From Marinilabiliales bacterium (lineage in GTDB: Bacteria > Bacteroidota > Bacteroidia > Bacteroidales > F082): a stretch of 7,480 nt of DNA. Made by a program: the position numbers and the translations under genes. The notes under the pieces are model-generated. The model had not been told where the DNA came from and made no database searches. It saw only the letters and a list, made by a program, of their open reading frames with translations. Position 1 is the stretch's first letter. Each line of letters opens with the position of its first letter. Of this stretch, positions 1 to 6,551 are shown in pieces. The stretch is taken from the NCBI GenBank assembly GCA_002869465.1, contig PKSW01000415.1:1-7480 (forward strand), given 5' to 3'.

Positions 1-516
1 ACACCGAGGAACAGGGAAGAAACGCCCGAAGGTATTGAAATGCAGTTTGCCACCAATGTATTGGGTTATTTCTGGATGATCCAATATTTTCTGCCTCATT
101 TGAAAAAAGCATTCGTTTCACGAATTGTGAATGTGGCTTCGTACTGGGCTGGTAATCTTGATCTGGATGATCTCGAATTTAATCGCAGGCATTACGATAA
201 CGACACAGCCTACCGGCAAAGCAAACAGGCTGATCGAATGTTGACAGTTGCTTTTGCGAACCGATTGAAGGATGATACTATTACCGTAAATGCTTGTCAC
301 CCCGGAGATGTAAGATCAACTTTAGCAAGTAATTTGGGCTATGGAGGACACGAATCGGCTTTGCAGGGTGCTGCTACGCCGGTTTGGTTAGCTACTTCAG
401 AAGAATTAGAGGGGATTACAGGTAAATACTTTGAACACCGGAAAGAAACTTATTGTCAATTCAGCAGCGACCAAGAATCGATTAATCAACTATTTGATAT
501 TTGCGCTTTGTATTGA
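1..516 (+). CDS. Short-chain dehydrogenase/reductase (SDR), 5' end cut by window edge
   Basis: This is the C-terminal 171 residues of an NAD(P)-dependent oxidoreductase of the SDR superfamily, most like the retinol-dehydrogenase/WWOX-type members. The reading frame is open from base 1, so the in-frame ATG at 40 is internal. The stretch before it (TPEGIEMQFATNVLGYF) is a typical conserved SDR segment and not a start. Counting from the first visible codon, the catalytic tetrad is complete: Asn19 (in TNVLG), Ser47 (in VNVAS), Tyr71 and Lys75 (YRQSK). An HPGDVRSTL segment follows, the usual HPG loop after the active site. The N-terminal Rossmann motif TGxxxGxG lies outside the window, so the cofactor preference cannot be read. 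The protein is expected to be cytosolic. The substrate is unknown, because SDR sequence alone rarely fixes it. The next gene starts 217 bases downstream, so the two are probably separate transcripts. Confidence 0.9.
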   Translation, partial: TPRNREETPEGIEMQFATNVLGYFWMIQYFLPHLKKAFVSRIVNVASYWAGNLDLDDLEFNRRHYDNDTAYRQSKQADRMLTVAFANRLKDDTITVNACHPGDVRSTLASNLGYGGHESALQGAATPVWLATSEELEGITGKYFEHRKETYCQFSSDQESINQLFDICALY

Positions 517-562
517 TTTCAGCAATTTATTTGATCATACAATACTCAAGGTCTAATTAAGC

Positions 563-580
563 ATGTACGAATTCGTACAT
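563..580. promoter_or_regulatory. Exact 18-bp palindrome (possible operator)
   Basis: ATGTACGAATTCGTACAT is its own reverse complement with no spacer. A flanking GC on the left and GC on the right (after one extra T) extend the symmetry imperfectly. It lies 46 bases after the SDR stop and about 150 bases before the next start, in a 217-base gap with no supported gene. A dimeric repressor or activator site is the simplest reading. As RNA it could form a 7-bp stem with an AATT loop, but no T-run follows, so a standard intrinsic terminator is unlikely. The symmetry is seen directly; the operator role is inferred. Confidence 0.5.
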
Positions 581-733
581 TGCCTGTTCACTTCTATAAA
601 AGTAAAGTCTTCAACCATTAAACAATTTGAGCACATCTATTTAATTTCGTGAAAGTTAATATACAGGGTACAATTCTTGTTACCAACTACTTAACTCATC
701 AAGAAACCACATATCCGTGTAAAGAATTAAAAA

Positions 734-1429
734 ATGAAAAACCGGATTTATTTCATCACTATACTGCCATTTTTATTGTTTTTGAACATAACCGTCTTTT
801 CTCAAATTGGTATGAAAGGTGGAGTTGGCGTATCTGATATAGTTTTTGCTATCGAGGGTCAAACCCCTTATTTGGGTTATGAAGTTGATTACCTGACTCA
901 TCGAAATCCACTTGTCACATACCAGTTTGGTGTATTTGGCGCTGTCAAATTAAACAAACTCTTTTATTTTCAACCGGAACTTATCTACACCAGACAAGGT
1001 TTAAACTACAATATCGATTTTCTATATGATAACATTACTTACCGGCTTTACATAAACTATTTGCAACTTCCTCTGCTGATCAACCTTAGCATGCGGCCAG
1101 AAAAGAAGTTTCATCCCGGGTTTTATGTGGGACCCTATGGAGCACTCAAATTAAATGCGAAACGAATTACCGAAATTGATGGTGATCGTGTTGAGGATAA
1201 TCCAATAAACGTAAAGAACGGTGATTTCGGACTTATTGGTGGTTTATCATTCGACTTCGATATACCAAAGGGTCAACTTATTGCCGACCTCCGCTTCAAT
1301 TACAGCCTGATGAATATCATGTATCCTATTGACGGTTATATTCCTTCCTATGACGGTCCTGATAAAGAAAGAGCCAGGAACGTCAGTATTGTATTGCTAA
1401 TTGGTTACCGGTTTCAAATCATAAAATAA
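734..1429 (+). CDS. Outer-membrane beta-barrel protein, PorT/OMP_b-brl_2-like
   Basis: A 231-residue protein with a clear signal peptide: basic MKNR, then a hydrophobic core to about residue 22, with cleavage probable near FSQ (residues 22-24). The rest is an alternation of short amphipathic aromatic strands and turns typical of the PF13568-type Bacteroidota barrels. Hallmarks are a GMKGGVGVSD first strand, FYFQPELIYTRQG, the YLQLPLLINLS strand (family pattern YLxIPLLxK), a GFYVGPYGAL strand, a GDFGLIGGLSFDF strand, and an aromatic end (LIGYRFQIIK). It should sit in the outer membrane. Members are broadly annotated as porin-like, and no substrate can be read from the sequence. The ATG at 734 is chosen because it directly begins the signal peptide; an AT-rich leader (aaagaattaaaa) precedes it rather than a strong Shine-Dalgarno. 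One base separates its stop from the hydrolase start, so the two are almost certainly co-transcribed. Family assignment is good; function is open. Confidence 0.85.
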   Translation: MKNRIYFITILPFLLFLNITVFSQIGMKGGVGVSDIVFAIEGQTPYLGYEVDYLTHRNPLVTYQFGVFGAVKLNKLFYFQPELIYTRQGLNYNIDFLYDNITYRLYINYLQLPLLINLSMRPEKKFHPGFYVGPYGALKLNAKRITEIDGDRVEDNPINVKNGDFGLIGGLSFDFDIPKGQLIADLRFNYSLMNIMYPIDGYIPSYDGPDKERARNVSIVLLIGYRFQIIK

Positions 1430-1430
1430 C

Positions 1431-2558
1431 ATGAGCAAATATCTTTCATATCTGACCTGCATATTCGTATTCATCTCCTTTAATAGTTGCCATAAACAAG
1501 CGGATGAACCCATCCAGGTAGAAGCTGAAATCGTAAAAGAAATGGAAGCTGAAAGCATACCTTCGGTAGTTGCCTGTATCATAAAGGAAGATCAGATTGT
1601 TTGGAAAGAGGCATTTGGATATGCTGACATTAAAAAAGAGGTTCCTGCAAACAGCCAGACAATATACACGCTGATGTCCATATCCAAATTATTTATAGGC
1701 GTGGCTACCATGCAATTATGGGAACAAGGACGTATTGATCTTGAAGCTGACATCAACCAATACTTGCCATTTGAAGTGCGTAATCCAAAGTTTCCAGATG
1801 ACAAGATCACTACCTCCATGTTACTGAATTATACTTCCGGACTCGCATGGCCCGAAGATGAAGATAGAATACCTGCATTTTATGAATTCTTTGACGACGA
1901 TAAAACACCGCACATTAGCGAATGGTTACCCGAGTATATTTTTCTGGGCGGTGAATACTACAGATCTTCAGTCTGGAAAAATTATCGCCCTGGTGAAAAG
2001 GAACTGTATTCAAACATCGCCACACCTTTGTTAGCTTTAATAGTAGAACAGATCAGCGGACAAGATTTTCGAGATTACTGCAGGGAATTCATTCTCGACC
2101 CATTGGAAATGCACCAAACAGCATATCGATTCAGCGAATTAGATGAGAGTTTACTGGCTACACCTTATATTGGAATAGCTACACCTTTCAAACAATTCAA
2201 TTACAGGCTTTATCCGGCGGGTAACCTGAAAAGTAATATTGACGATTTTTCACATTTCATGATGGCAATCCTCAATTATGGCGAATATAATGGCAACCGT
2301 ATCCTCCATAGAAACACTATTGAGGAGATGTTCACTGTCCAAAATCCAGCTTCTGGAGTCTCGAATATATTCTGGCATTGCATGGGCGACTGTATTGGAC
2401 ATAGCGGCGGTGGAACAGGTTTCAGCACCCGTGCTGAGTGGTATTTTGAAAGCCATATGGCTATGCTCATTTTTACAAATAAAGCTAACAATCTTGTCTA
2501 CCCACAAGGCAGTATTTATGAACTTGTAAGATATAAGGCCAACGAATTTAAAGACTAA
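1431..2558 (+). CDS. Class C beta-lactamase-like serine hydrolase, predicted lipoprotein
   Basis: A 375-residue member of the serine beta-lactamase/penicillin-binding-protein fold family (PF00144, class C/esterase/D-aminopeptidase group). Catalytic motifs are in order at the expected spacing: SxxK as S83-I-S-K86, YxN as Y193-S-N195, and HSG at 324-326 in place of the KTG triad, followed by a glycine-rich GGTG. The segment YPAGNLKSNIDDFSHFM (261-277) is the usual conserved block between the last two motifs. Residues 1-20 look like a lipoprotein signal ending at Cys20 (SFNSC), a relaxed lipobox as is common in Bacteroidota. The residues after it (HKQADE) contain acidic positions that could act as a surface-export signal, but this is inference. 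The substrate is not determinable: many relatives are esterases or peptidases rather than antibiotic-resistance enzymes. The start follows the barrel gene's stop by one base, which implies translational coupling. Confidence 0.9.
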   Translation: MSKYLSYLTCIFVFISFNSCHKQADEPIQVEAEIVKEMEAESIPSVVACIIKEDQIVWKEAFGYADIKKEVPANSQTIYTLMSISKLFIGVATMQLWEQGRIDLEADINQYLPFEVRNPKFPDDKITTSMLLNYTSGLAWPEDEDRIPAFYEFFDDDKTPHISEWLPEYIFLGGEYYRSSVWKNYRPGEKELYSNIATPLLALIVEQISGQDFRDYCREFILDPLEMHQTAYRFSELDESLLATPYIGIATPFKQFNYRLYPAGNLKSNIDDFSHFMMAILNYGEYNGNRILHRNTIEEMFTVQNPASGVSNIFWHCMGDCIGHSGGGTGFSTRAEWYFESHMAMLIFTNKANNLVYPQGSIYELVRYKANEFKD

Positions 2559-2625
2559 ACTACTGGCTTAGATTCTTTAAATTTTGTTTAAAATAATATT
2601 TTCACACCCACTACCCCTCTCATTA

Positions 2626-2642
2626 TCAATAACTCTTATTGA
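2626..2642. promoter_or_regulatory. 7+7 bp inverted repeat overlapping a -35 element
   Basis: TCAATAA, a CTC spacer, then TTATTGA form a perfect inverted repeat. Its right arm overlaps the first four bases of the TTGACA element at 2639-2644, so a bound protein could compete with or contact RNA polymerase at the 2729 gene promoter. The downstream sister promoter at 3800 has no such repeat, so this would be specific to the first T9SS gene. The symmetry is seen; the operator role is inferred and could be chance in AT-rich DNA. Confidence 0.35.
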
Positions 2643-2667
2643 CAAACTGATTTAAATTTTGTATATT
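2639..2667 (+). promoter_or_regulatory. Predicted promoter of the first T9SS-exported gene
   Basis: TTGACA at 2639-2644 is separated by exactly 17 bases from TATATT at 2662-2667. The downstream gene's ATG is about 60 bases after the -10. The same hexamers with the same 17-base spacing recur before the next gene, which strongly supports function. In Bacteroidota terms this can also be read as a TTG element followed by a TAnnTT(T)G-like element. The transcription start should fall near 2673-2676. Confidence 0.55.
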
Positions 2668-2728
2668 GCCTTCGTACTAATGAGCTACAAACAATTGCAA
2701 ACTTTAAATAACCTTAAAACCAAAAATC
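2661..2728 (+). repeat. Shared promoter-proximal leader, copy A
   Basis: The first 39 bases (2661-2699) match 3822-3860 at 34 of 39 positions without a gap. Matching blocks are GTATATTGC, TAATGAGC and the 13-mer ACAAACAATTGCA (2687-2699). After a length difference, both copies end in AAATAACCT, a run close to TAAAACCA, and then ATGAAAAA. Copy A lacks the small TATTGC/GCAATA hairpin present in copy B. It has no strong Shine-Dalgarno sequence. It is the 5' untranslated region of the 2729 gene. Confidence 0.7.
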
Positions 2729-3718
2729 ATGAAAAATTTACTTTTACTTTTAGCTTTTACCTTTTTTCTATGCGCTTCAGCGAAAGCACAGGAATACGCC
2801 GATTTCGAAATTACCGGAACAAACCAGGGAACCGGATCTTTTACGAATGCGGTTTTACCCAATTTCACATGGACTGCTACAGGAACAATAAATGGTTCGG
2901 TTCAATTACTTGATGATGAAGTATTTGATGATGGCAATGCATTTGAAAACACCTTCGGCCAGGCAGATAACGCAGAGAATCTTCGTACGCAAATCTACCC
3001 GAATGGCCCGGGTTCAATTGGTAATCCGATTCTATCGAAATCCAAACTCACTATCAATTTCGATCAGACAGCACCTGCTGAAGGCTGGGGATTTTGTGTA
3101 GTGGATATTGATGTTGAAAATTGCCTGATCTCAGCCATTGATGAAAATGACAATGAAGTTGATATTGAAGACATTGATAATTGGCTCATCGAACTTTTTG
3201 ATACCGATGTTATCACCGACGGCATAAATATTCCCAAATGGGACCCAACGCATGCTGCACTGCTTGGTTATAACACACCTGAAGACTATTTGGTCTATAA
3301 CAATCTGGTTATTGGTGGACTAGATGAGAGTGAAGCCGCAGCAGCCTTCTTTATGCCCAATATCCCATTGAAATCTTTGATCATTGATTACGAGAACCTG
3401 CAGGATGGTTCGTTTGTTTCCTTTCATTTTTATATAGCATCATTATCTCCCACCGGGATTCAGGAAAATGACAATATGCAGCTTCGCTTGCATCCCAACC
3501 CGGCAACTTCAATCGTTACCTTACAATCCTCATTTTTCAATCAACAATCATCGTTTGTTGGCATTTACGATTTGAATGGCAGACAATTCCTTGAAAAACA
3601 CTTCATATCAGGCACAGAAACCATTGAATTGGATATAAGCGGTTTGCATAGTGGTTTATATTTCTGCAGAATAAGTAGCAATAAATATTCAATTACTAAA
3701 AAACTGTTCATAAAATAG
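2729..3718 (+). CDS. Secreted protein of unknown function with T9SS type A sorting domain
   Basis: A 329-residue exported protein in three parts. Residues 1-20 are a signal peptide (MKNLLLLLAF, hydrophobic core, AKA cleavage site before Gln21). Residues 21 to about 245 are an acidic region rich in D, E and N that I do not recognise. Its pattern GWGFCVVDIDVENCLISAID (120-139) reads like alternating beta strands, and Cys123 and Cys132 could form a disulfide once exported. A beta-sandwich fold is plausible but inferred. Residues 250-329 are a typical T9SS C-terminal domain: LRLHPNPA, then IYDLNGR, LDISGLHSGLYFCRIS, and a basic end KKLFIK. The protein should pass the inner membrane by Sec and the outer membrane by T9SS, with the tail removed and the protein released or anchored at the surface. 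It has its own promoter and shares its leader with the next gene. Confidence 0.85.
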   Translation: MKNLLLLLAFTFFLCASAKAQEYADFEITGTNQGTGSFTNAVLPNFTWTATGTINGSVQLLDDEVFDDGNAFENTFGQADNAENLRTQIYPNGPGSIGNPILSKSKLTINFDQTAPAEGWGFCVVDIDVENCLISAIDENDNEVDIEDIDNWLIELFDTDVITDGINIPKWDPTHAALLGYNTPEDYLVYNNLVIGGLDESEAAAAFFMPNIPLKSLIIDYENLQDGSFVSFHFYIASLSPTGIQENDNMQLRLHPNPATSIVTLQSSFFNQQSSFVGIYDLNGRQFLEKHFISGTETIELDISGLHSGLYFCRISSNKYSITKKLFIK

Positions 3719-3730
3719 CGATAAACAGGG

Positions 3731-3777
3731 GTAGAACGCATGGACAATTAACTAAATTTAAATTCCATGCATTCTGC
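3731..3777 (+). terminator. Long 3' hairpin after the first T9SS gene (terminator-like, no U-run)
   Basis: Arms 3731-3743 (GTAGAACGCATGG) and 3765-3777 (CCATGCATTCTGC) pair over 13 positions with one C/A mismatch and one G-U pair, around a 21-base AT-rich loop. The hairpin begins 13 bases after the stop at 3718. No T-run follows, so it is better seen as a 3' stability or pausing structure than as a standard intrinsic terminator. Its position between two genes that each have a promoter fits a transcript end. Confidence 0.4.
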
Positions 3778-3799
3778 GCCATGCAAATTGCCTTCCCTA

Positions 3800-3828
3800 T
3801 TGACATTCTCCGCAAGATTTCGTATATT
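3800..3828 (+). promoter_or_regulatory. Predicted promoter of the propeller gene
   Basis: TTGACA at 3800-3805, a 17-base spacer, and TATATT at 3823-3828. Both hexamers and the spacing are the same as at 2639-2667, although most of the spacer differs, as expected when only the contact elements are conserved. Just downstream, TATTGC (3825-3830) and GCAATA (3835-3840) form a perfect 6-bp inverted repeat over the expected transcription start, a possible operator unique to this copy. Confidence 0.55.
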
Positions 3829-3890
3829 GCTATCGCAATAATGAGCAACAAACAATTGCATACTCAGTACTAACTAAATAACCTAAAACC
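3822..3890 (+). repeat. Shared promoter-proximal leader, copy B
   Basis: Counterpart of 2661-2728. The 13-mer ACAAACAATTGCA is at 3848-3860, at the same 26-base offset from GTATATTGC as in copy A. Copy B carries a few extra bases (around 3863-3875) before AAATAACCT and a shorter run before the ATG at 3891. Confidence 0.7.
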
Positions 3891-6470
3891 ATGAAAAAAT
3901 TAATCTGCTTAACGCTCATTTCTATTGTTAGTTATGTCATTTATGCTCAATCTGGCTGGCACTGGCAAAACCCTTACCTTCAAGGAAATGAATTAAATTC
4001 TATCGACATGAATGGCTCAGTGGGTTGGGCAGTCGGCTCCTTAGGAACAGTTATTCATACCACAAATAGTGGTCACGATTGGGAGAAAGTTGAGATTGGG
4101 ACAACCGAAACTCTGAATTGTATATATATTGAACTTATAACTGGCAAAGGTTGGATAGTGGGAAATAATGGCACCATTTATCATACTCATAATAGTGGGG
4201 AAAATTGGACAAAACAAACCAGCGGAACAACAGAATCGCTTTATTCCGTTTCATCAATCGAAGGAGAATGTGTTTGGATATGTGGGAATGAAACCATTCT
4301 TCATACTTACGATGATGGAGAAACTTGGTTCAAAGTTAATTCTATTTTTAATATGCGCTTTTTAGATATTGATCAAATAGACTGTGAAGAAATATGGATA
4401 ACTGGCGAGGATGGACTTATAATCAATACTACTGATGCTGGCGAAACATGGACTTCCCATGCAACTCCAACATCACGTGACCTATATTCCATTGACGTGG
4501 TGCAATATGGAGATTATAGGGCATGTGGTCGTGCAGGATTTATTGTCGGTTCTTATGATGAAGGCAACACATGGATAATGGAAACTCAATTGGGTGAGTC
4601 CCACAATCTTAATAATGTGGTCAACAAAGGAATATATGGTACATCCTATGCAGTAGGTAATAAAGGAAAAATTCTTGAATCCTTAAATCATGGGGAGACA
4701 TGGACTCAGATGGATTCCATTACCTTTTGTGAATTAAATGATGTAACCATTTCCAATGGAATCTATGTGGTTGGACAATATGGAATTGTCATACGAAAAG
4801 AAGATGAGATAGGCGCCGAATTTGAGATAATGAACGAGCGAACCATGCTTGACATTAGGTCTCTTGAATTTGTGAATGAGGATATGGGATGGGCAGTTGG
4901 TGGCAAAACCGATTTTTATCCTTTCTATTCAGCAGGTGTGATATTGCATACTGCAGATGGTGGAGAAAACTGGGAAGAACAATTAAGTCTTACGAACGAT
5001 TTGTCAGATGTGGATTTTGTGGATCAAAATTCTGGATGGGTTGTAGGGAGGGATGGTATCATTAGACACACTGCTAATGGCGGGCTCAATTGGGGAACAC
5101 AAGACAGCCCTTTAGACGGAAGACTTGAATCGGTATGTTTTATAGATGAAAATAATGGTTGGGTGGTCAGCAGTTCCAATTGGGGTGAGATTATACACAC
5201 TACTAACGGCGGAAATACATGGACCGAGCAAACCAATCCAACTTCTAATCCACTATATGATGTGTTTTTTATTAACGAGAATAAGGGTTGGGCTGTTGGG
5301 CTTGATTCAACGATTATACAGACCACAGATGGAGGAGAAAACTGGGAGAGAGTCATTACCAATGCGGCCAATGGATATCGTTTTGCATCAGTCTTTTTTC
5401 TTGATGAAATGAGAGGTTGGGTTAGCGGTATATATGGAAGCATCATGTTAACTGAAGATGAAGGTATTTCCTGGCAGGAAGTAGAAAGCGGCACAAATGA
5501 ATTATTAAATTCAGTGTTTTTTATTGATCCTAATAATGGATGGGCTGTGGGTAATCAGGGAACCATTATTCGGTCAGTTGATGGGGGACACCATTGGTTC
5601 AGTCAACAAAGTGGCGTAGACATCAATATTTTGAACTCTGTCCATTTTACAGATCCCAGTAATGGATGGGTTTCCGGAGAGGGAGGAACCATTCTTCATA
5701 CAGCAAATGGGGGCTTTTCCCATCCCTATGGAACCTTTGGAGTCAATGGTTTAGGTCTCCCCATTAATGATGAAGAACAAATTCAAAGCGACATCATTGT
5801 GAACATTGAAGACCTATTGCGAGAAGAATATTATCTCATTGGTGTTGAACTATTTATTGACACTATTTTGCATACCCGGGTGAGTGACCTGGAAATATCC
5901 CTTACACATAATGATGTTACTGAAACGCTCGTTTATCACGTAATCGACCAGGGCGAGAATTTCCTATGGACCAAACTGACCGATGATGCCGAAAATATGA
6001 TTACGGATGGTACAGCTCCTTTTACAGGTGATCACAAACCCTATCAAGCACTGTCTACATTCAATGGCATGAACCCAAATGGCGAATGGACCTTAACTAT
6101 CTACGACAGCGAAAACGGCCACGAAGGAACCCTGAATGCATGGGGCATCAAACCGCATTTCGAAAAAGTCATTTCGATTGATGAACAGGCAACAATTGAT
6201 GAAAATCAGAAAATTAAACTTTCGCAGAATATACCTAATCCATTTACAGGAATTACCGACGTCAGTTGGAGCAGTGATGTCAGCGGGCAAACCGTGCTAA
6301 AGGTATTCAATATTAGTGGTCAGGAGATAGCTACCCTGGTAAATAAATTTATGCCAGCAGGCGAACATGTTGTAAACTTTGATGGATCCGGTTTAAGCAC
6401 AGGTCTTTATTATTATCAATTAAGAGTTGGCGACTTTTTGCAAACTAAGAAAATGATCCTGCAAAGATGA
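3891..6470 (+). CDS. Large secreted Ycf48/BNR-type propeller protein with P-like domain and T9SS tail
   Basis: An 859-residue exported protein. Residues 1-19 are a signal peptide (MKKLICLTLI, YA cleavage before Gln20). Residues 35 to about 610 hold 14 repeats of about 41 residues with the pattern hxSVxFxDxxxGWAVGxxGTIhHTxxGGxxW, as in the photosystem II assembly factor Ycf48/Hcf136 and related BNR propellers. Residues about 612-758 resemble the P/Homo-B domain of proprotein convertases (VSDLEISLTHNDVTETLV, then NPNGEWTLTIYDSENGHEGTLNAW). Residues about 775-859 are a T9SS type A sorting domain (LSQNIPNPF, VFNISGQEI, GLSTGLYYYQLRVG, KKMILQR). It probably acts at the cell surface or is released; adhesion or partner binding is inferred. 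No protease catalytic domain accompanies the P-like domain, and Ycf48's photosynthetic role should not be transferred. It has its own promoter, with a leader shared with the preceding gene. Confidence 0.9.
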   Translation: MKKLICLTLISIVSYVIYAQSGWHWQNPYLQGNELNSIDMNGSVGWAVGSLGTVIHTTNSGHDWEKVEIGTTETLNCIYIELITGKGWIVGNNGTIYHTHNSGENWTKQTSGTTESLYSVSSIEGECVWICGNETILHTYDDGETWFKVNSIFNMRFLDIDQIDCEEIWITGEDGLIINTTDAGETWTSHATPTSRDLYSIDVVQYGDYRACGRAGFIVGSYDEGNTWIMETQLGESHNLNNVVNKGIYGTSYAVGNKGKILESLNHGETWTQMDSITFCELNDVTISNGIYVVGQYGIVIRKEDEIGAEFEIMNERTMLDIRSLEFVNEDMGWAVGGKTDFYPFYSAGVILHTADGGENWEEQLSLTNDLSDVDFVDQNSGWVVGRDGIIRHTANGGLNWGTQDSPLDGRLESVCFIDENNGWVVSSSNWGEIIHTTNGGNTWTEQTNPTSNPLYDVFFINENKGWAVGLDSTIIQTTDGGENWERVITNAANGYRFASVFFLDEMRGWVSGIYGSIMLTEDEGISWQEVESGTNELLNSVFFIDPNNGWAVGNQGTIIRSVDGGHHWFSQQSGVDINILNSVHFTDPSNGWVSGEGGTILHTANGGFSHPYGTFGVNGLGLPINDEEQIQSDIIVNIEDLLREEYYLIGVELFIDTILHTRVSDLEISLTHNDVTETLVYHVIDQGENFLWTKLTDDAENMITDGTAPFTGDHKPYQALSTFNGMNPNGEWTLTIYDSENGHEGTLNAWGIKPHFEKVISIDEQATIDENQKIKLSQNIPNPFTGITDVSWSSDVSGQTVLKVFNISGQEIATLVNKFMPAGEHVVNFDGSGLSTGLYYYQLRVGDFLQTKKMILQR
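3993..5720 (+). repeat. 14 tandem propeller repeats in two sets of seven
   Basis: The repeats have a period of about 41 codons. Set 1 covers residues 35-321 and is degenerate. Set 2 starts at residues 322, 371, 412, 455, 498, 539 and 581 and is more regular, with most repeats carrying an (F/I)xDxNxGW block. The break is at repeat 7, which has no Trp after its last strand and continues into FEIMNERTMLD. Repeat 8 has an insertion of about eight residues (KTDFYPFYSAG region). Repeat 14 stops after HTANGG and lacks its final Trp strand. Confidence 0.8.
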
Positions 6471-6551
6471 GACTTGCAATAAATCATCAGACTGAGAAGG
6501 GATTCTTCAAAGGAATGTTCGGTACATTTTGTAATGAAAATACGTTATGGA

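Noticed and set aside
563..580. Palindrome as an intrinsic terminator of the SDR gene
   Set aside because: The stem would be only 7 bp and no T-run follows on either side, so an operator-type site is the better reading.
649..837. Short open frame upstream of and overlapping the barrel gene start
   Set aside because: It begins at a GTG, overlaps the clear signal-peptide start at 734 in another frame, and shows no recognisable protein features.
2250..2507. Minus-strand open frames within the serine hydrolase gene
   Set aside because: They overlap the conserved catalytic HSG region of a clear sense gene and have no features of their own.
1431..2558. Calling the hydrolase an antibiotic-resistance beta-lactamase
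   Set aside because: The SxxK, YxN and HSG motifs are shared with esterases and peptidases of the same fold. The lipoprotein form and HSG triad do not show beta-lactam hydrolysis.
2659..2913. Open frame beginning within the promoter and leader of the first T9SS gene
   Set aside because: It starts at the -10 region and then runs out of frame through the signal-peptide coding region; its translation shows no coherent feature.
5024..5494. Long open frame (156 codons) on the minus strand inside the propeller gene
   Set aside because: It is antisense to the repeats and itself repeats in the same period (PPLAVCIM-like segments mirror the sense motifs). It has no leader or independent domain, so it is a shadow of repeat composition.
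3891..6470. Photosystem assembly role inferred from Ycf48 similarity
   Set aside because: The protein is secreted with a T9SS tail, and nothing photosynthetic is present in the window. Only the propeller fold is shared.
6471..6551. Bidirectional terminator between the two convergent genes
   Set aside because: Only weak AT-rich pairings (such as ATTTT/AAAAT near 6535) are visible, with no strong stem followed by a T-run on either strand.
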